From an uncultured Prevotellaceae bacterium (GTDB lineage: Bacteria; Bacteroidota; Bacteroidia; Bacteroidales; Bacteroidaceae), in contig ONNV01000005.1 in NCBI GenBank assembly GCA_900319225.1, forward strand, positions 1 to 64,000: 64,000 bases of DNA. Reading direction: 5' to 3'. The translations under genes and the position numbers were made by a program. Below are positions 7,587 through 16,538 of the stretch, piece by piece (within the stretch, counting starts at the first letter, position 1; each line of letters opens with the position of its first letter). The notes beneath the pieces were generated by a model that saw only the letters and a program-made list of their open reading frames with translations, was not told the DNA's origin and made no database searches.

Positions 7587-10292
7587 ATGATTAAAAAAGT
7601 AATTCTTTCAGCAACTTTAATGGGTACAGTACTCTGCGCCAATGCACAGAATCCCATTATCAGTACAATGTACACACCTGATCCCGCACCGTTCGTATAC
7701 GGTGACAAGGTCTATCTGTTTGTGGACCATGACGAGGACGGACGTAACCGTGATTTCAACATGAAGGACTGGGCCCTGTTCAGTACCGACGATATGGTAA
7801 ACTGGACTTATCTGGGTACCCAGGTCAATACGGCCGTATTCAAGTGGGCCCGTCAGGGACAGCGTGCCTGGGCAAGCCAGGGCGTGGAGCGTAACGGAAA
7901 GTGGTACTGGTATGTATGCTGCAACAAGGCCACCGGCGGTGACGCTCTGGCTGTTGCCGTGGCAGACGACCCCCAGGGACCGTGGACCGATGGTATAGGC
8001 GGCCCGCTGGCCGAAGGATTCGGGTTCATAGATCCTACCGTTTTTGTTGATGATGACGGCCGTGCATATCTGTTCTGGGGCAACAAGGGCCTCTGGTACG
8101 GAGAGTTGAACGATGATATGGTATCGTTCAAGAACGGCTGGCAGGAGGTTCCCGGTTATCATGATCCCGAGTGTTTTGGTGAGCTCCAGTCAAAGATGAA
8201 CTGGGCCAAGGGCCGGAACGAGATGATGACCCAGTATGAGGAGGGTCCGTGGCTCATGAAGCGTAACGGCACATACTATCTGTCATATCCCGCAGGCGGC
8301 GTGCCCGAGCATATGGCATACTCTACCGCTCCTACCATAAACGGCCCCTGGACATACCGCGGCAAGATTATGGGTGAGGCCGAGAACAGCTTTACCATTC
8401 ATGGCGGCAATATCACATTCAAGGGCCGTGACTTTATGTTCTACCATAATGGCGGACTGCCCGGCGGTGGCGGTTACAACCGCTCTGCCTGCGTTGAGGA
8501 GTTCAAATTCAATGAGGATGGCTCATTCCCGTTCATACCGTTCACAAAGGAGGGCGTCATTGAGCCTGTCAAAAACCTGGATCCCTACAAGCGTGTAGAG
8601 GCTGAGACCCAGGCCGAGTCACGTGGAGTCAAGGTGGACCGCCGTGCAGGTAAGGACCATTTTGTGACCGAAATCAGTGACGGTGACTGGATTCGCGTAC
8701 GCTCAGTTGACTTTAAGGATAAGGGACAGAAAGCCGTAGTGGTTGTAGTGGGAGAGCAGAAAGGAAATGGTGTGATAGAGTTCTATACCGACAATATGGA
8801 GGGTGATCCGTTCTGCAAGGTTCCGGTAAACAGGGATAATGCAGGATTCCGCACGGCAGCATTCACATATCTTATCGATACTAATGTTACGGGCATTCAT
8901 GACGTATATATCAAGTTCAGTTGTGAGATGGACAATCCATTCACATTTGACTGGTGGCAGTTCAACACCTATGCAAACATGCCTATCGTCCAGACCCGTT
9001 TCACTGCCGATCCCGCGCCCCTGGTTGTAGGTGACAAGGTATACCTCTATACTACTCATGATGAGGACGGAGCCCGCGGATTCCAGATGTTTGACTGGCT
9101 GCTCTATACATCGGAGGATATGGTGAACTGGCAGGATTACGGTCCCGTGGCATCACTTGATGACTTTAAGTATTATGACGGCAAGAACGGCGCATGGGCT
9201 GAGCAGGTGGTATATGAGAACGGTCAGTACTATATGTATTGCCCCATTCACGGACACGGTATAGGAGTGCTTATGTCAAGTACCCCTTACGGCCCGTTCA
9301 GTGACCCGCTGGGTGAGCCTCTGGTATGGCAGAAAGAGAACTGGGATGACATAGACCCCACTGTCTGGGTTGATGATGACGGTCAGGCCTACATGTACTG
9401 GGGTAACCCCAACCTCTACTCGGTAAAGCTGGGTAGGGATATGGTATCTCTGGCGGGCCCCATTACCAAACACCCCAAGATACAGGATTATCAGGAGGGA
9501 CCTTGGTTCTGGAAACATAACGGTCATTACTACATGGCATTTGCATCAACCTGCTGCCCCGAGGGTATAGGTTATGCGATGAGTGACGGCCCAGAGGGTC
9601 CGTGGGAGTATAAGGGCCATATCATGGACCATACCGTTCGTACCCGCGGCAACCATCCCGGAATAATTGAGTTCAAGGGCAGAAGTTATGTGTTCGGTCT
9701 TAACTATGACATTATGCATCTTAAGACTTTTGCCCATGCCGAGCAGCGTTCCGTTTCAGTTGCAGAGCTGCATTACAATGCCGACGGCACCATTCAGGAG
9801 GTTCCCTATTTCCTGGATAACGAGATTAAGCAGGTTAAGCCATTTGACCCGTACCGCCGTGATGACAAACTGTCAAGCCACCGTGTCGAGGCCGAGACAA
9901 TGGCCTGGGGTTACGGACTCAAGACATCATATGTGGATGAAGAGTATGAGTTTGACGACAATGTGGGTTATCTGCCCCGAAACATGTACGTGCATGATAT
10001 CGATGACGGAGAGTATCTGATGATTCGCGGCGTGAATTTTGGCCGTAAGGGAGCCAAGAAGATCATAGCCTCAATCGGATCGGACGGTCTGGGTTGCATG
10101 GAGATTCACCTGGACAGCCCTGACGGACCTGCAGTTGGCGTGATATCAGTTACACCTACCGGTGGCAAGAAGGAATTCAGTACATTCACCAAGAGATTCA
10201 AGAAACGCCTGCGCGGCGTCCATGACCTGTACTTTGTGTTTAACGGAGTAGGTAAGGACCTGTTTACCTTTGACTGGTGGAAGATGAAATGA
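7587..10292 (+). CDS. Duplicated GH43-CBM6-like glycosidase
   Basis: A 901-residue secreted enzyme with signal peptide (cleaved after NAQ, about residue 21). It contains two complete GH43 five-bladed propellers, each followed by a CBM6-like beta-sandwich: GH43 about 22-330, CBM 335-465, GH43 468-765, CBM 780-901. Both propellers keep the catalytic triad: Asp in TPDPAP/TADPAP, Asp in IDPTVFVDDDG/IDPTVWVDDDG, and Glu in EEGPWL/QEGPWF. The expected activity is on arabinofuranose or xylose side chains of plant polysaccharide in the periplasm or on the surface. The 3' end overlaps the convergent tatC gene by 29 bp. One ancestral GH43-CBM unit appears to have duplicated in tandem. Confidence 0.9.
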   Translation: MIKKVILSATLMGTVLCANAQNPIISTMYTPDPAPFVYGDKVYLFVDHDEDGRNRDFNMKDWALFSTDDMVNWTYLGTQVNTAVFKWARQGQRAWASQGVERNGKWYWYVCCNKATGGDALAVAVADDPQGPWTDGIGGPLAEGFGFIDPTVFVDDDGRAYLFWGNKGLWYGELNDDMVSFKNGWQEVPGYHDPECFGELQSKMNWAKGRNEMMTQYEEGPWLMKRNGTYYLSYPAGGVPEHMAYSTAPTINGPWTYRGKIMGEAENSFTIHGGNITFKGRDFMFYHNGGLPGGGGYNRSACVEEFKFNEDGSFPFIPFTKEGVIEPVKNLDPYKRVEAETQAESRGVKVDRRAGKDHFVTEISDGDWIRVRSVDFKDKGQKAVVVVVGEQKGNGVIEFYTDNMEGDPFCKVPVNRDNAGFRTAAFTYLIDTNVTGIHDVYIKFSCEMDNPFTFDWWQFNTYANMPIVQTRFTADPAPLVVGDKVYLYTTHDEDGARGFQMFDWLLYTSEDMVNWQDYGPVASLDDFKYYDGKNGAWAEQVVYENGQYYMYCPIHGHGIGVLMSSTPYGPFSDPLGEPLVWQKENWDDIDPTVWVDDDGQAYMYWGNPNLYSVKLGRDMVSLAGPITKHPKIQDYQEGPWFWKHNGHYYMAFASTCCPEGIGYAMSDGPEGPWEYKGHIMDHTVRTRGNHPGIIEFKGRSYVFGLNYDIMHLKTFAHAEQRSVSVAELHYNADGTIQEVPYFLDNEIKQVKPFDPYRRDDKLSSHRVEAETMAWGYGLKTSYVDEEYEFDDNVGYLPRNMYVHDIDDGEYLMIRGVNFGRKGAKKIIASIGSDGLGCMEIHLDSPDGPAVGVISVTPTGGKKEFSTFTKRFKKRLRGVHDLYFVFNGVGKDLFTFDWWKMK

Positions 10293-11061
10293 TGCCGATG
10301 CTTACCTCATACAGGAGGTAGATGGGCAGAGTTACGATCGTCAGTGTAAAGACATCGGTCGTAGGAGTTATTACTGCCGCTATGATCATAATTATTACTA
10401 TGGCATGGCGGCGGTATTTTTTCATCAGGCCGGCATTGATTATACCCAGTTTATTGAGGAACCAGGCCAGTACGGGCAGCTCAAAGAGCACACCCATGAG
10501 CAGTGTCAGTGTTATGAGCAGGTCGGTATAGGATTCCAGGGTGATGACGTTGGGAATCTGTTCACTCACCTGATATGTACCCAGGAACCGGAATGCCAGC
10601 GGGAATATAATGAGGTAGTCAATGACAATGCCTGTCATGAAAAGGATGTATGACCAGACTATGACTTTTGTGGAGCCTTTACGCTCATTCCGGTGAAGAG
10701 CCGGTTTTACGAATCCGAACAGCAGGTACAGCGTATAGGGCAGAATCACTATCAGACTTACGTAGAACGCCATTTTCATGTGAATCATGAACTGGGCCGT
10801 AAGGGTGGTGCTGAACATATCCACGTTAAAGTCCTGCAGCGCGGTGGCATCAAAACCGGCCATGTCTGCAAGGGCGGCTATCCATCGGTATAGGATAAAA
10901 TCGGGGCTGCTGGGAGCAAGTATAAGCCTGAACAGTGGCTCCTTGAGACTGAATGCGACGATGAACCCCGCCAAGGCAACGGCCAGGATACGGAAAATGA
11001 CACCTCTGAGAGCCTCCAGATGGTCCCAGAAAGTCATTGGCTTGTCATCGGGAGAAGCCAT
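10264..11061 (-). CDS. tatC: Twin-arginine translocase TatC
   Basis: A 265-residue integral membrane protein, the signal-peptide receptor of the Tat pathway that exports folded proteins. It has the N-terminal MTFWDHLEALR signature and about six membrane helices, ending with the ITPTTDVFT segment typical of TatC. It lies 14 bp after tatA on the same strand, so the two are probably co-transcribed. The last 29 bp overlap the convergent GH43 gene. A TatB gene is not seen. Many lineages work with a bifunctional TatA. Confidence 0.95.
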   Translation of the reverse strand: MASPDDKPMTFWDHLEALRGVIFRILAVALAGFIVAFSLKEPLFRLILAPSSPDFILYRWIAALADMAGFDATALQDFNVDMFSTTLTAQFMIHMKMAFYVSLIVILPYTLYLLFGFVKPALHRNERKGSTKVIVWSYILFMTGIVIDYLIIFPLAFRFLGTYQVSEQIPNVITLESYTDLLITLTLLMGVLFELPVLAWFLNKLGIINAGLMKKYRRHAIVIIMIIAAVITPTTDVFTLTIVTLPIYLLYEVSIGIISSSTSQR

Positions 11062-11075
11062 GAGGGGGGTACGGA

Positions 11076-11300
11076 TTACTTGGACTCGGATTCCTTAGAG
11101 GACTCTTCCTGGGGCTCAGCAGGAGCGTTGATCTCTTTCTCAACATCCTTCATACCCTCCTTGAAGCTCTTTACGCCCTTACCCATGCTTTTCATGAGAT
11201 CCGGAATGCGCTTGGCTCCAAACAGGAGCAGAATGACAAATACTATGAGAATGACCTCGGTGGTACCTATTCCTCCAAGTAAAAGCGGACAAAGTTTCAT
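11076..11300 (-). CDS. tatA: Twin-arginine translocase TatA
   Basis: A 74-residue protein starting at MKLCPLLLGGIG. It has one N-terminal membrane helix (TEVILIVFVILLLFGAKRIPD with the FGxKxxP hinge), an amphipathic helix (MGKGVKSFKEGMKD) and an acidic tail. This is the pore-forming TatA/E layout. I chose ATG 11300; an upstream in-frame ATG at 11357 would add 19 residues not found in the family. It precedes tatC in a two-gene operon. Confidence 0.93.
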   Translation of the reverse strand: MKLCPLLLGGIGTTEVILIVFVILLLFGAKRIPDLMKSMGKGVKSFKEGMKDVEKEINAPAEPQEESSKESESK

Positions 11301-11473
11301 TGCGTTTGGTTTAATGTAACATGCATGTAATACGCGAAAGTAATCATATTTGCTCAATATGCTAGGGTACGCTGCTCTTTTTTTGATAAGAGGGGGCTTT
11401 TTGGGTGGGTGCAGATTGCAGAAACCGCGGAAAATGAGTAATATTGCACCTTATTAAAAATAATATCAGAGAC

Positions 11474-12547
11474 ATGGATAGAGGCGATTTTTTTATTACC
11501 GGAATACAGCAGGTCGGTGTTGGAACCACATCGGTTTATGACTCATGGAAATGGTTCATTGAGATGTTCGGTGTGGACATCCGTGTGCTTGAGGATGATA
11601 CCGTAGCGGAACGTATGCTTCCGTATACCGGCGGTCAGGCACAGAAACGTCACGCTGCCATTGCCGTGAGCCTTCAGGGAGGCGGCGGATTTGAGATATG
11701 GCAGTACTCCGAGCGTAAGCCCAAGCCGGTGGATTTCCAGGTACAGGTAGGTGACCTGGGCATATTCTGCGCCAAGGTGAAATGCCGTAATACCGAGAGT
11801 GCACACAAGTATGTATCGGCCCGCTGGGACAAGGTAAGCCCCATCGTGACCGCCCCCGACGGCAGCAAGACATTCTACATCACAGACCCTGAAGGCAACT
11901 GGTTCCAGGCAGTCCAGGATGATTACCTGCTTCTGGATGAGGGTAAGGAGTTTGGCGGAATGATAGGCTGCATGATAGGTGTGACCGATATAGACAAGGC
12001 ACGTAAGGTATACTCTGACATACTGGGTTATGACAAGGTGATATATGATGAGAACGGCAACTTTGATGACCTGACCCCGCTTGCAGGTGGTGACGGCAGT
12101 TTCCGTAGGGTGCTGCTCAAATGGTCCAAGCCCAACAGCGGCGCATTCTCACCCATATTCCCCAGCGGATGCATTGAGCTGGTAAAGTGCAATGACCGTG
12201 AGCCCCGCAAGATATTCGAGGGCCGTTACTGGGGTGATCCCGGTTTCATCCAGATATGCTTTGACGTGACAGGCATGGATAATCTGGCCAAGTGGTGCGC
12301 AGAGAACGGCCATCCGTTCACCGTTGACAGCTGCCCCGACGGCAAGGTGTTCAACATGGGTGACGCATCGGGCCGTTTTACCTATATTGAGGACCCCGAC
12401 GGCACTCTGATTGAGTTCGTCGAGACCTACCGCATATCAGTAGCCAAAAAACTGGGCTGGTACATAAGTCTTCTTAAACGCGACCGCCGTAAGCCGCTCT
12501 CCAAGCTGCTGTTCCGCGTCATGAAGATGAACCGCAAGAAATTCTAA
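11474..12547 (+). CDS. Two-module VOC (glyoxalase-fold) protein
   Basis: About 357 residues from ATG 11474 with two VOC modules (about 5-145 and 155-315) and a basic C-terminal tail (RDRRKPLSKLLFRVMKMNRKKF). VOC proteins normally bind a metal with His/Glu residues, but the first His of each module is missing (IQQVGVG; GCMIGVT) and only DPDGTLIEFVE keeps the closing Glu. It may therefore have unusual metal binding or none. It lies 15 bp before the Hdr-like operon and is probably co-transcribed. The role is unknown; the basic tail could contact membrane or nucleic acid (inference). Confidence 0.8.
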   Translation: MDRGDFFITGIQQVGVGTTSVYDSWKWFIEMFGVDIRVLEDDTVAERMLPYTGGQAQKRHAAIAVSLQGGGGFEIWQYSERKPKPVDFQVQVGDLGIFCAKVKCRNTESAHKYVSARWDKVSPIVTAPDGSKTFYITDPEGNWFQAVQDDYLLLDEGKEFGGMIGCMIGVTDIDKARKVYSDILGYDKVIYDENGNFDDLTPLAGGDGSFRRVLLKWSKPNSGAFSPIFPSGCIELVKCNDREPRKIFEGRYWGDPGFIQICFDVTGMDNLAKWCAENGHPFTVDSCPDGKVFNMGDASGRFTYIEDPDGTLIEFVETYRISVAKKLGWYISLLKRDRRKPLSKLLFRVMKMNRKKF

Positions 12548-12562
12548 CCACCTTTCAAGCTT

Positions 12563-13180
12563 ATGGGAAACCTGATTGATCTGATAAGGTCCGATGTCCG
12601 GTATGAGGACTCGCTCAAGGCCTGCATGAACTGCGGTATATGTACCGCCATATGCCCGGCTGCAGAGTTCTATGACTATGACCCCCGCCGCATATGCGAC
12701 ACCGTACAGCGTGGTGATGAGGAGCAGGTGGAGAAACTGCTGCGCTCCGACACCATCTGGTACTGCGGTCAGTGTATGTCTTGCAAGCCCCGCTGCCCCC
12801 GCGGCAACATACCCGGAGCGGTAATCAACATACTGCGCAAGGTATCGCAGGATATGGGTTACTACAAGGACAGCCACATGGGCCGGCAGCAGGTTGACCT
12901 GATGGCCGGCATAGGTGACAACATCCTTAACATAGGTTACTGCGTACATCCCGATGTGGTATTCCCCGAGAAACACCCCGAGCAGGGACCTGTATGGGAG
13001 TGGTATGTAAAGAATATCAAGGCCGTATCGCCCAAATTCGGAGCCAACTACCACGGTGAGGGAGCCGGTGCGCTGCGCACTATCAACCCTGAGACAATGG
13101 AGGAACTCCGCAACATATTCCGCGTAACCGGAGGAATGGATTTCCATGATTCCATAAAAAACGGCCCGCACAATGAATAA
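12563..13180 (+). CDS. HdrC-like 4Fe-4S electron-transfer protein
   Basis: A 205-residue protein with two 4Fe-4S binding motifs: CMNCGICTAICP (Cys21-31) and CGQCMSCKPRCP (Cys68-78). This is the arrangement of the C subunit of heterodisulfide reductase-type complexes, which wires flavin to the Hdr catalytic cluster. It has a C-terminal extension of about 100 residues without known motifs. It overlaps the next gene by 8 bp. As the organism is not a methanogen, the partner substrate is not the CoM/CoB disulfide; the real electron donor and acceptor are unknown. Confidence 0.85.
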   Translation: MGNLIDLIRSDVRYEDSLKACMNCGICTAICPAAEFYDYDPRRICDTVQRGDEEQVEKLLRSDTIWYCGQCMSCKPRCPRGNIPGAVINILRKVSQDMGYYKDSHMGRQQVDLMAGIGDNILNIGYCVHPDVVFPEKHPEQGPVWEWYVKNIKAVSPKFGANYHGEGAGALRTINPETMEELRNIFRVTGGMDFHDSIKNGPHNE

Positions 13181-13508
13181 GTTCGGATTCGCCATCAAGA
13201 CTCCGCGATCGGAGAACATGGATAAGGTATCGCTGGAGCGTTACCATATGCTTCTGGACCGTGAGCCCTCATTCAAACGCTGTTTCCAGTGCGGATGCTG
13301 CAGTGCCACATGCTCGGCACGCCAGTTTACCGAATTCAGCATACGCCGCGTACACACATCTTTCCGTCGCGGAGAGTATGACGGCCTGGATCAGGAACTC
13401 CAGAAGTGCATGCTTTGCGGCAAATGCACACTGGTCTGCCCGCGTGGGGTAAACCTCAGGTCACTCATTATCAATATGCGTCAGATTCTTGACGAGACTA
13501 AACAGTAA
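13173..13508 (+). CDS. Second HdrC-like 4Fe-4S protein
   Basis: A 111-residue protein with two 4Fe-4S motifs: CFQCGCCSATC (Cys37-47) and CMLCGKCTLVCP (Cys79-89). It is shorter than the preceding HdrC-like protein and lacks its C-terminal extension. It starts within the end of that gene (8-bp overlap) and ends 6 bp before the membrane subunit, so the genes are tightly coupled. Two HdrC-type proteins in one cluster is a feature shared with the sHdr complexes of sulfur oxidisers (known from other phyla). Confidence 0.85.
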   Translation: MNKFGFAIKTPRSENMDKVSLERYHMLLDREPSFKRCFQCGCCSATCSARQFTEFSIRRVHTSFRRGEYDGLDQELQKCMLCGKCTLVCPRGVNLRSLIINMRQILDETKQ

Positions 13509-13514
13509 TCGGCC

Positions 13515-15470
13515 ATGAAAATACACGCATATCCTTATAATGACTTTGTGATACCGTTCCTGATTGGTACGGTACTGCTGTTTGCCATCATTATCTACAA
13601 GTACATACGCTGGATAAAGAAATTCAGCCCCGAGCAGCGCAAGGTGATACGCAGCAACTGGTACTCCTGGAAGATATTCCCGGCCATCTGGGAGATGATA
13701 CGTGAGGGATTGCTCCATGTACGCATACTCAAGAAGAACCTGCTGCTGGGTATCATGCACCAGGCATACGCCCTGGGTTGGTTTCTCCTTATAGTAGTGG
13801 GTGCCATAGAGAGTCGCGACGCTTTCTACACCATGCAGCATGAGCAGTCAATCGAGGCTGTACATGAACTGCAGCAACAGAACGGCTGGCACATCTACAA
13901 CACTGGTGAGGATAAGAATCCCGAGTACCTGAACCAGCGCCGCTACCGTGTTGAGACAGAGGACGGCATAGCCAGAATCCACTATCACCGTCCGTTCTAC
14001 GTAGGTATATTTTACCGCTACTTTGTACACAAGGCACCGGCATCGTTCCGTCAGCACAAGGCCTACTCCAACCTGATGGACGCACTGCTTCTGTACGTGT
14101 TCCTGGGTCTGACCATGGCCATCATCAAGATATTCTGGTCCAAGATACTGGGAATGCGCCGCACCACCAAGCACACCATCATAGACCGGTTCTCCAAGTT
14201 CTCGCTGTGGATGATATTCCCCATGCGTCTGCTTGCCGAGTCTATTACAGCCTGTCTGTACGGCAACGGCGGATTCTTTACACAGGCTGTGGGTAACCTG
14301 TTCGACCCCATGATTGTACGCGGCATGGAGACATCGGTCTGGATGCTTTATTCGCTGATGCTGGGTGTGTTCTTTGTAACCATGCCGTTCACCCGTTACA
14401 TGCATATCTTCACGGAACTGCTCCTTATATATTTCCGTAAGATAGGTGTACGTGAGGAGACCGGCAAGACCGGCTACACACTGTTTGAACTCAACGCCTG
14501 CTCACGTTGCGGTGTCTGCATATCAGGCTGCCCCATAGACCGTGTGCTTGAAAATCACGAGATACAGTCTGTATATCTTATCCGCAGCATCCGTAACCAA
14601 GAGCGCGGAAGCCGTCTGAGGATGATTGCCGACAACTGTCTTATGTGTGACCGATGCACGGTCGATTGCCCCGTAGGCATAGACCTGAGCGCACTGCGCC
14701 GTCAGACACGCGCCAAGGGTGCCATCGATACCACCGGCAACTACACATATCTGAACAAGCGTCAGACACCTTTCAACGCCATCGGCCGTGTAGCTTACTT
14801 TGGCGGCTGCATGTCACATCTCACTCCCGGCATAACCGAGTCCATGGAGCGCATATTCACCGCTGCCGGCCAGAAGTACTGGTACATGGATAAACTGGGT
14901 ACCATATGCTGCGGCAGGCCCTTGCAGCAGCAGGGATTCACCAACCAGGCGGCTGAACTGCGCCAGAAGAACACAGACCTGTTAGAGAAATCAGGAGCCA
15001 CCATGCTGGTTACCTCCTGCCCCATCTGCTACCAGTCATTCAAGAAAGAGTATAACCTGGATATTCCTATCATGCATCATACAGAGTATATAGACATGCT
15101 CATTAAGCAGGGTAGGATAAAGGTGCGTCATGATGACCATAAGGTATCATACCACGATCCCTGCGAGCTGGGCCGCGGATGCGGAATCTATGAAGAGCCG
15201 CGTCAGGTTCTGAGCGCAGTGACCAACCTGCAGAAGACCCGTTACCAGAGAGAGAAGAGTGTGTGCTGCGGATTCAACCTGGGCGATACAAAGCTCAGCA
15301 TTGAGGAGCAGACCAAGATAAGGAACGCATCACTTGCCAACCTGACAAGCAAGCCGGTTGACGCAATCGCCACCGCCTGCCCAATGTGTAAGAAAGCGTT
15401 CCAGCATGCCACAAATGACTACCCCGTAAGGGATATAGCCGAGATTGTGGCTGAGAACCTTATAGACTGA
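13515..15470 (+). CDS. Membrane Hdr-like Fe-S oxidoreductase
   Basis: A 651-residue protein combining an N-terminal membrane part (about residues 1-310, five or more hydrophobic helices, NarI/HdrE-like) with a soluble HdrD-like part. The soluble part has two 4Fe-4S motifs (CSRCGVCISGCP and CLMCDRCTVDCP) and two CCG-type cysteine-rich domains (CCGRP; DPCELGRGCG ... CCGFN; CPMC). Such proteins pass electrons between the quinone pool and a disulfide- or thiol-type substrate at a non-cubane Fe-S cluster. It sits between the HdrC-like and HdrB-like genes. Direction of electron flow and substrate are unknown. Confidence 0.85.
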   Translation: MKIHAYPYNDFVIPFLIGTVLLFAIIIYKYIRWIKKFSPEQRKVIRSNWYSWKIFPAIWEMIREGLLHVRILKKNLLLGIMHQAYALGWFLLIVVGAIESRDAFYTMQHEQSIEAVHELQQQNGWHIYNTGEDKNPEYLNQRRYRVETEDGIARIHYHRPFYVGIFYRYFVHKAPASFRQHKAYSNLMDALLLYVFLGLTMAIIKIFWSKILGMRRTTKHTIIDRFSKFSLWMIFPMRLLAESITACLYGNGGFFTQAVGNLFDPMIVRGMETSVWMLYSLMLGVFFVTMPFTRYMHIFTELLLIYFRKIGVREETGKTGYTLFELNACSRCGVCISGCPIDRVLENHEIQSVYLIRSIRNQERGSRLRMIADNCLMCDRCTVDCPVGIDLSALRRQTRAKGAIDTTGNYTYLNKRQTPFNAIGRVAYFGGCMSHLTPGITESMERIFTAAGQKYWYMDKLGTICCGRPLQQQGFTNQAAELRQKNTDLLEKSGATMLVTSCPICYQSFKKEYNLDIPIMHHTEYIDMLIKQGRIKVRHDDHKVSYHDPCELGRGCGIYEEPRQVLSAVTNLQKTRYQREKSVCCGFNLGDTKLSIEEQTKIRNASLANLTSKPVDAIATACPMCKKAFQHATNDYPVRDIAEIVAENLID

Positions 15471-15477
15471 TAAGATT

Positions 15478-16530
15478 ATGAACCGTTTTTGGAATGAATA
15501 TCAGAAAGCCATAGCTGATGACCACTACTTCTACGAGCGCAGCTGCATCCGCCAGACCTTTTTCCCGGGCTCCGAGACCGCATTCCTGCGTATGCTCCGT
15601 GAAGAGTTGAACAAGGACATCTTTGATGATTTCCGTCAGCACACCTGCACCGGTATAGGTTACCATACCGATGTCGTACCTCTGGAGACAACCATGACCG
15701 TGGTGGCCCGTCTGTTCTCACTCATGACCGAGCACGGCTATGAGAACTACGTGCCCTCATGCGTAACATCATTCGGCGTCTTCACCGAGATGTGCCATAT
15801 GTGGCAGGAGCATCCCGAGCTTCTTGAGAAGACCCGCGAGAACCTCTACAAGGCCTGCAAACGCGAGTTCAACATACCCAAGAACATAGCCCACCCATCG
15901 GACGTGATATATCATTTCCGCAATGAGCTGGCCCAGAAGATGAAATACCGTCTGGTAAACCGCTTTACCGGCCGTCCTCTTAAGGTAGTTGAGCACATAG
16001 GCTGCCACTACGCCAAGATATTCCCCGACAAGGGTGTGGGTAAGGCAGAGTTCCCCTACGTTCTGGCCGGTATGATTGAGGCCTGGGGCGGTGAGGTTGT
16101 GGATTATCCCGAGCGCCGTCACTGCTGCGGATTCGGATTCCGCCAGTACCTGGTTCAGGAGAACCGCGGTTACTCGGTATCCAACACCAAGAAGAAACTG
16201 GAGTCCATGGAGCCGTATGAGCCCGATTTCATTGTCTCCAACTGCCCCGGCTGCTCAATGTTCCTGGACCGCTGGCAGTACACCATAGCCGAGATGGAGC
16301 ACAAGACCTACGACCGCGAGGGCTACGGCATACCCGTACTCACCTATGAGGAGATGGCCGGCCTGCTGCTGGGTTATGACCCGTGGGAACTGGGTCTTCA
16401 GATACATCAGGTACAGTCCGAGCGCCTGCTTGACAAGATAGGCATACCGTATGATCCCAAGGCCAAGTACAGAGCAGCCGACGGCAAGATACTGCGTGCT
16501 CCCGAGAAACCCGAGAACCTTTTAGTCTAA
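15478..16530 (+). CDS. HdrB-like CCG-domain subunit
   Basis: A 350-residue protein related to HdrB, the catalytic subunit of heterodisulfide reductases. The first cysteine-rich domain is altered (SCIRQTFFPG ... HTCTGIGYHTD ... SCVTSFG). The second is canonical (GCHYAK ... CCGFGFR ... NCPGCSMF). It starts 7 bp after the membrane subunit. With the CCG domains of that subunit, this complex carries two HdrB-type catalytic units, again as in sHdr-like systems. The degenerate first domain may reflect a non-standard cluster. Confidence 0.83.
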   Translation: MNRFWNEYQKAIADDHYFYERSCIRQTFFPGSETAFLRMLREELNKDIFDDFRQHTCTGIGYHTDVVPLETTMTVVARLFSLMTEHGYENYVPSCVTSFGVFTEMCHMWQEHPELLEKTRENLYKACKREFNIPKNIAHPSDVIYHFRNELAQKMKYRLVNRFTGRPLKVVEHIGCHYAKIFPDKGVGKAEFPYVLAGMIEAWGGEVVDYPERRHCCGFGFRQYLVQENRGYSVSNTKKKLESMEPYEPDFIVSNCPGCSMFLDRWQYTIAEMEHKTYDREGYGIPVLTYEEMAGLLLGYDPWELGLQIHQVQSERLLDKIGIPYDPKAKYRAADGKILRAPEKPENLLV

Positions 16531-16538
16531 GTTTGATT

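Noticed and set aside
7617..8162. 181-residue minus-strand frame within the GH43 gene
   Set aside because: Antisense to a catalytic domain with all conserved motifs; no independent support.
12437..13219. 260-residue minus-strand reading frame over the HdrC-like genes
   Set aside because: It lies entirely antisense to two clear 4Fe-4S protein genes, has no recognisable domain, and its composition reflects codon bias of the plus-strand genes.
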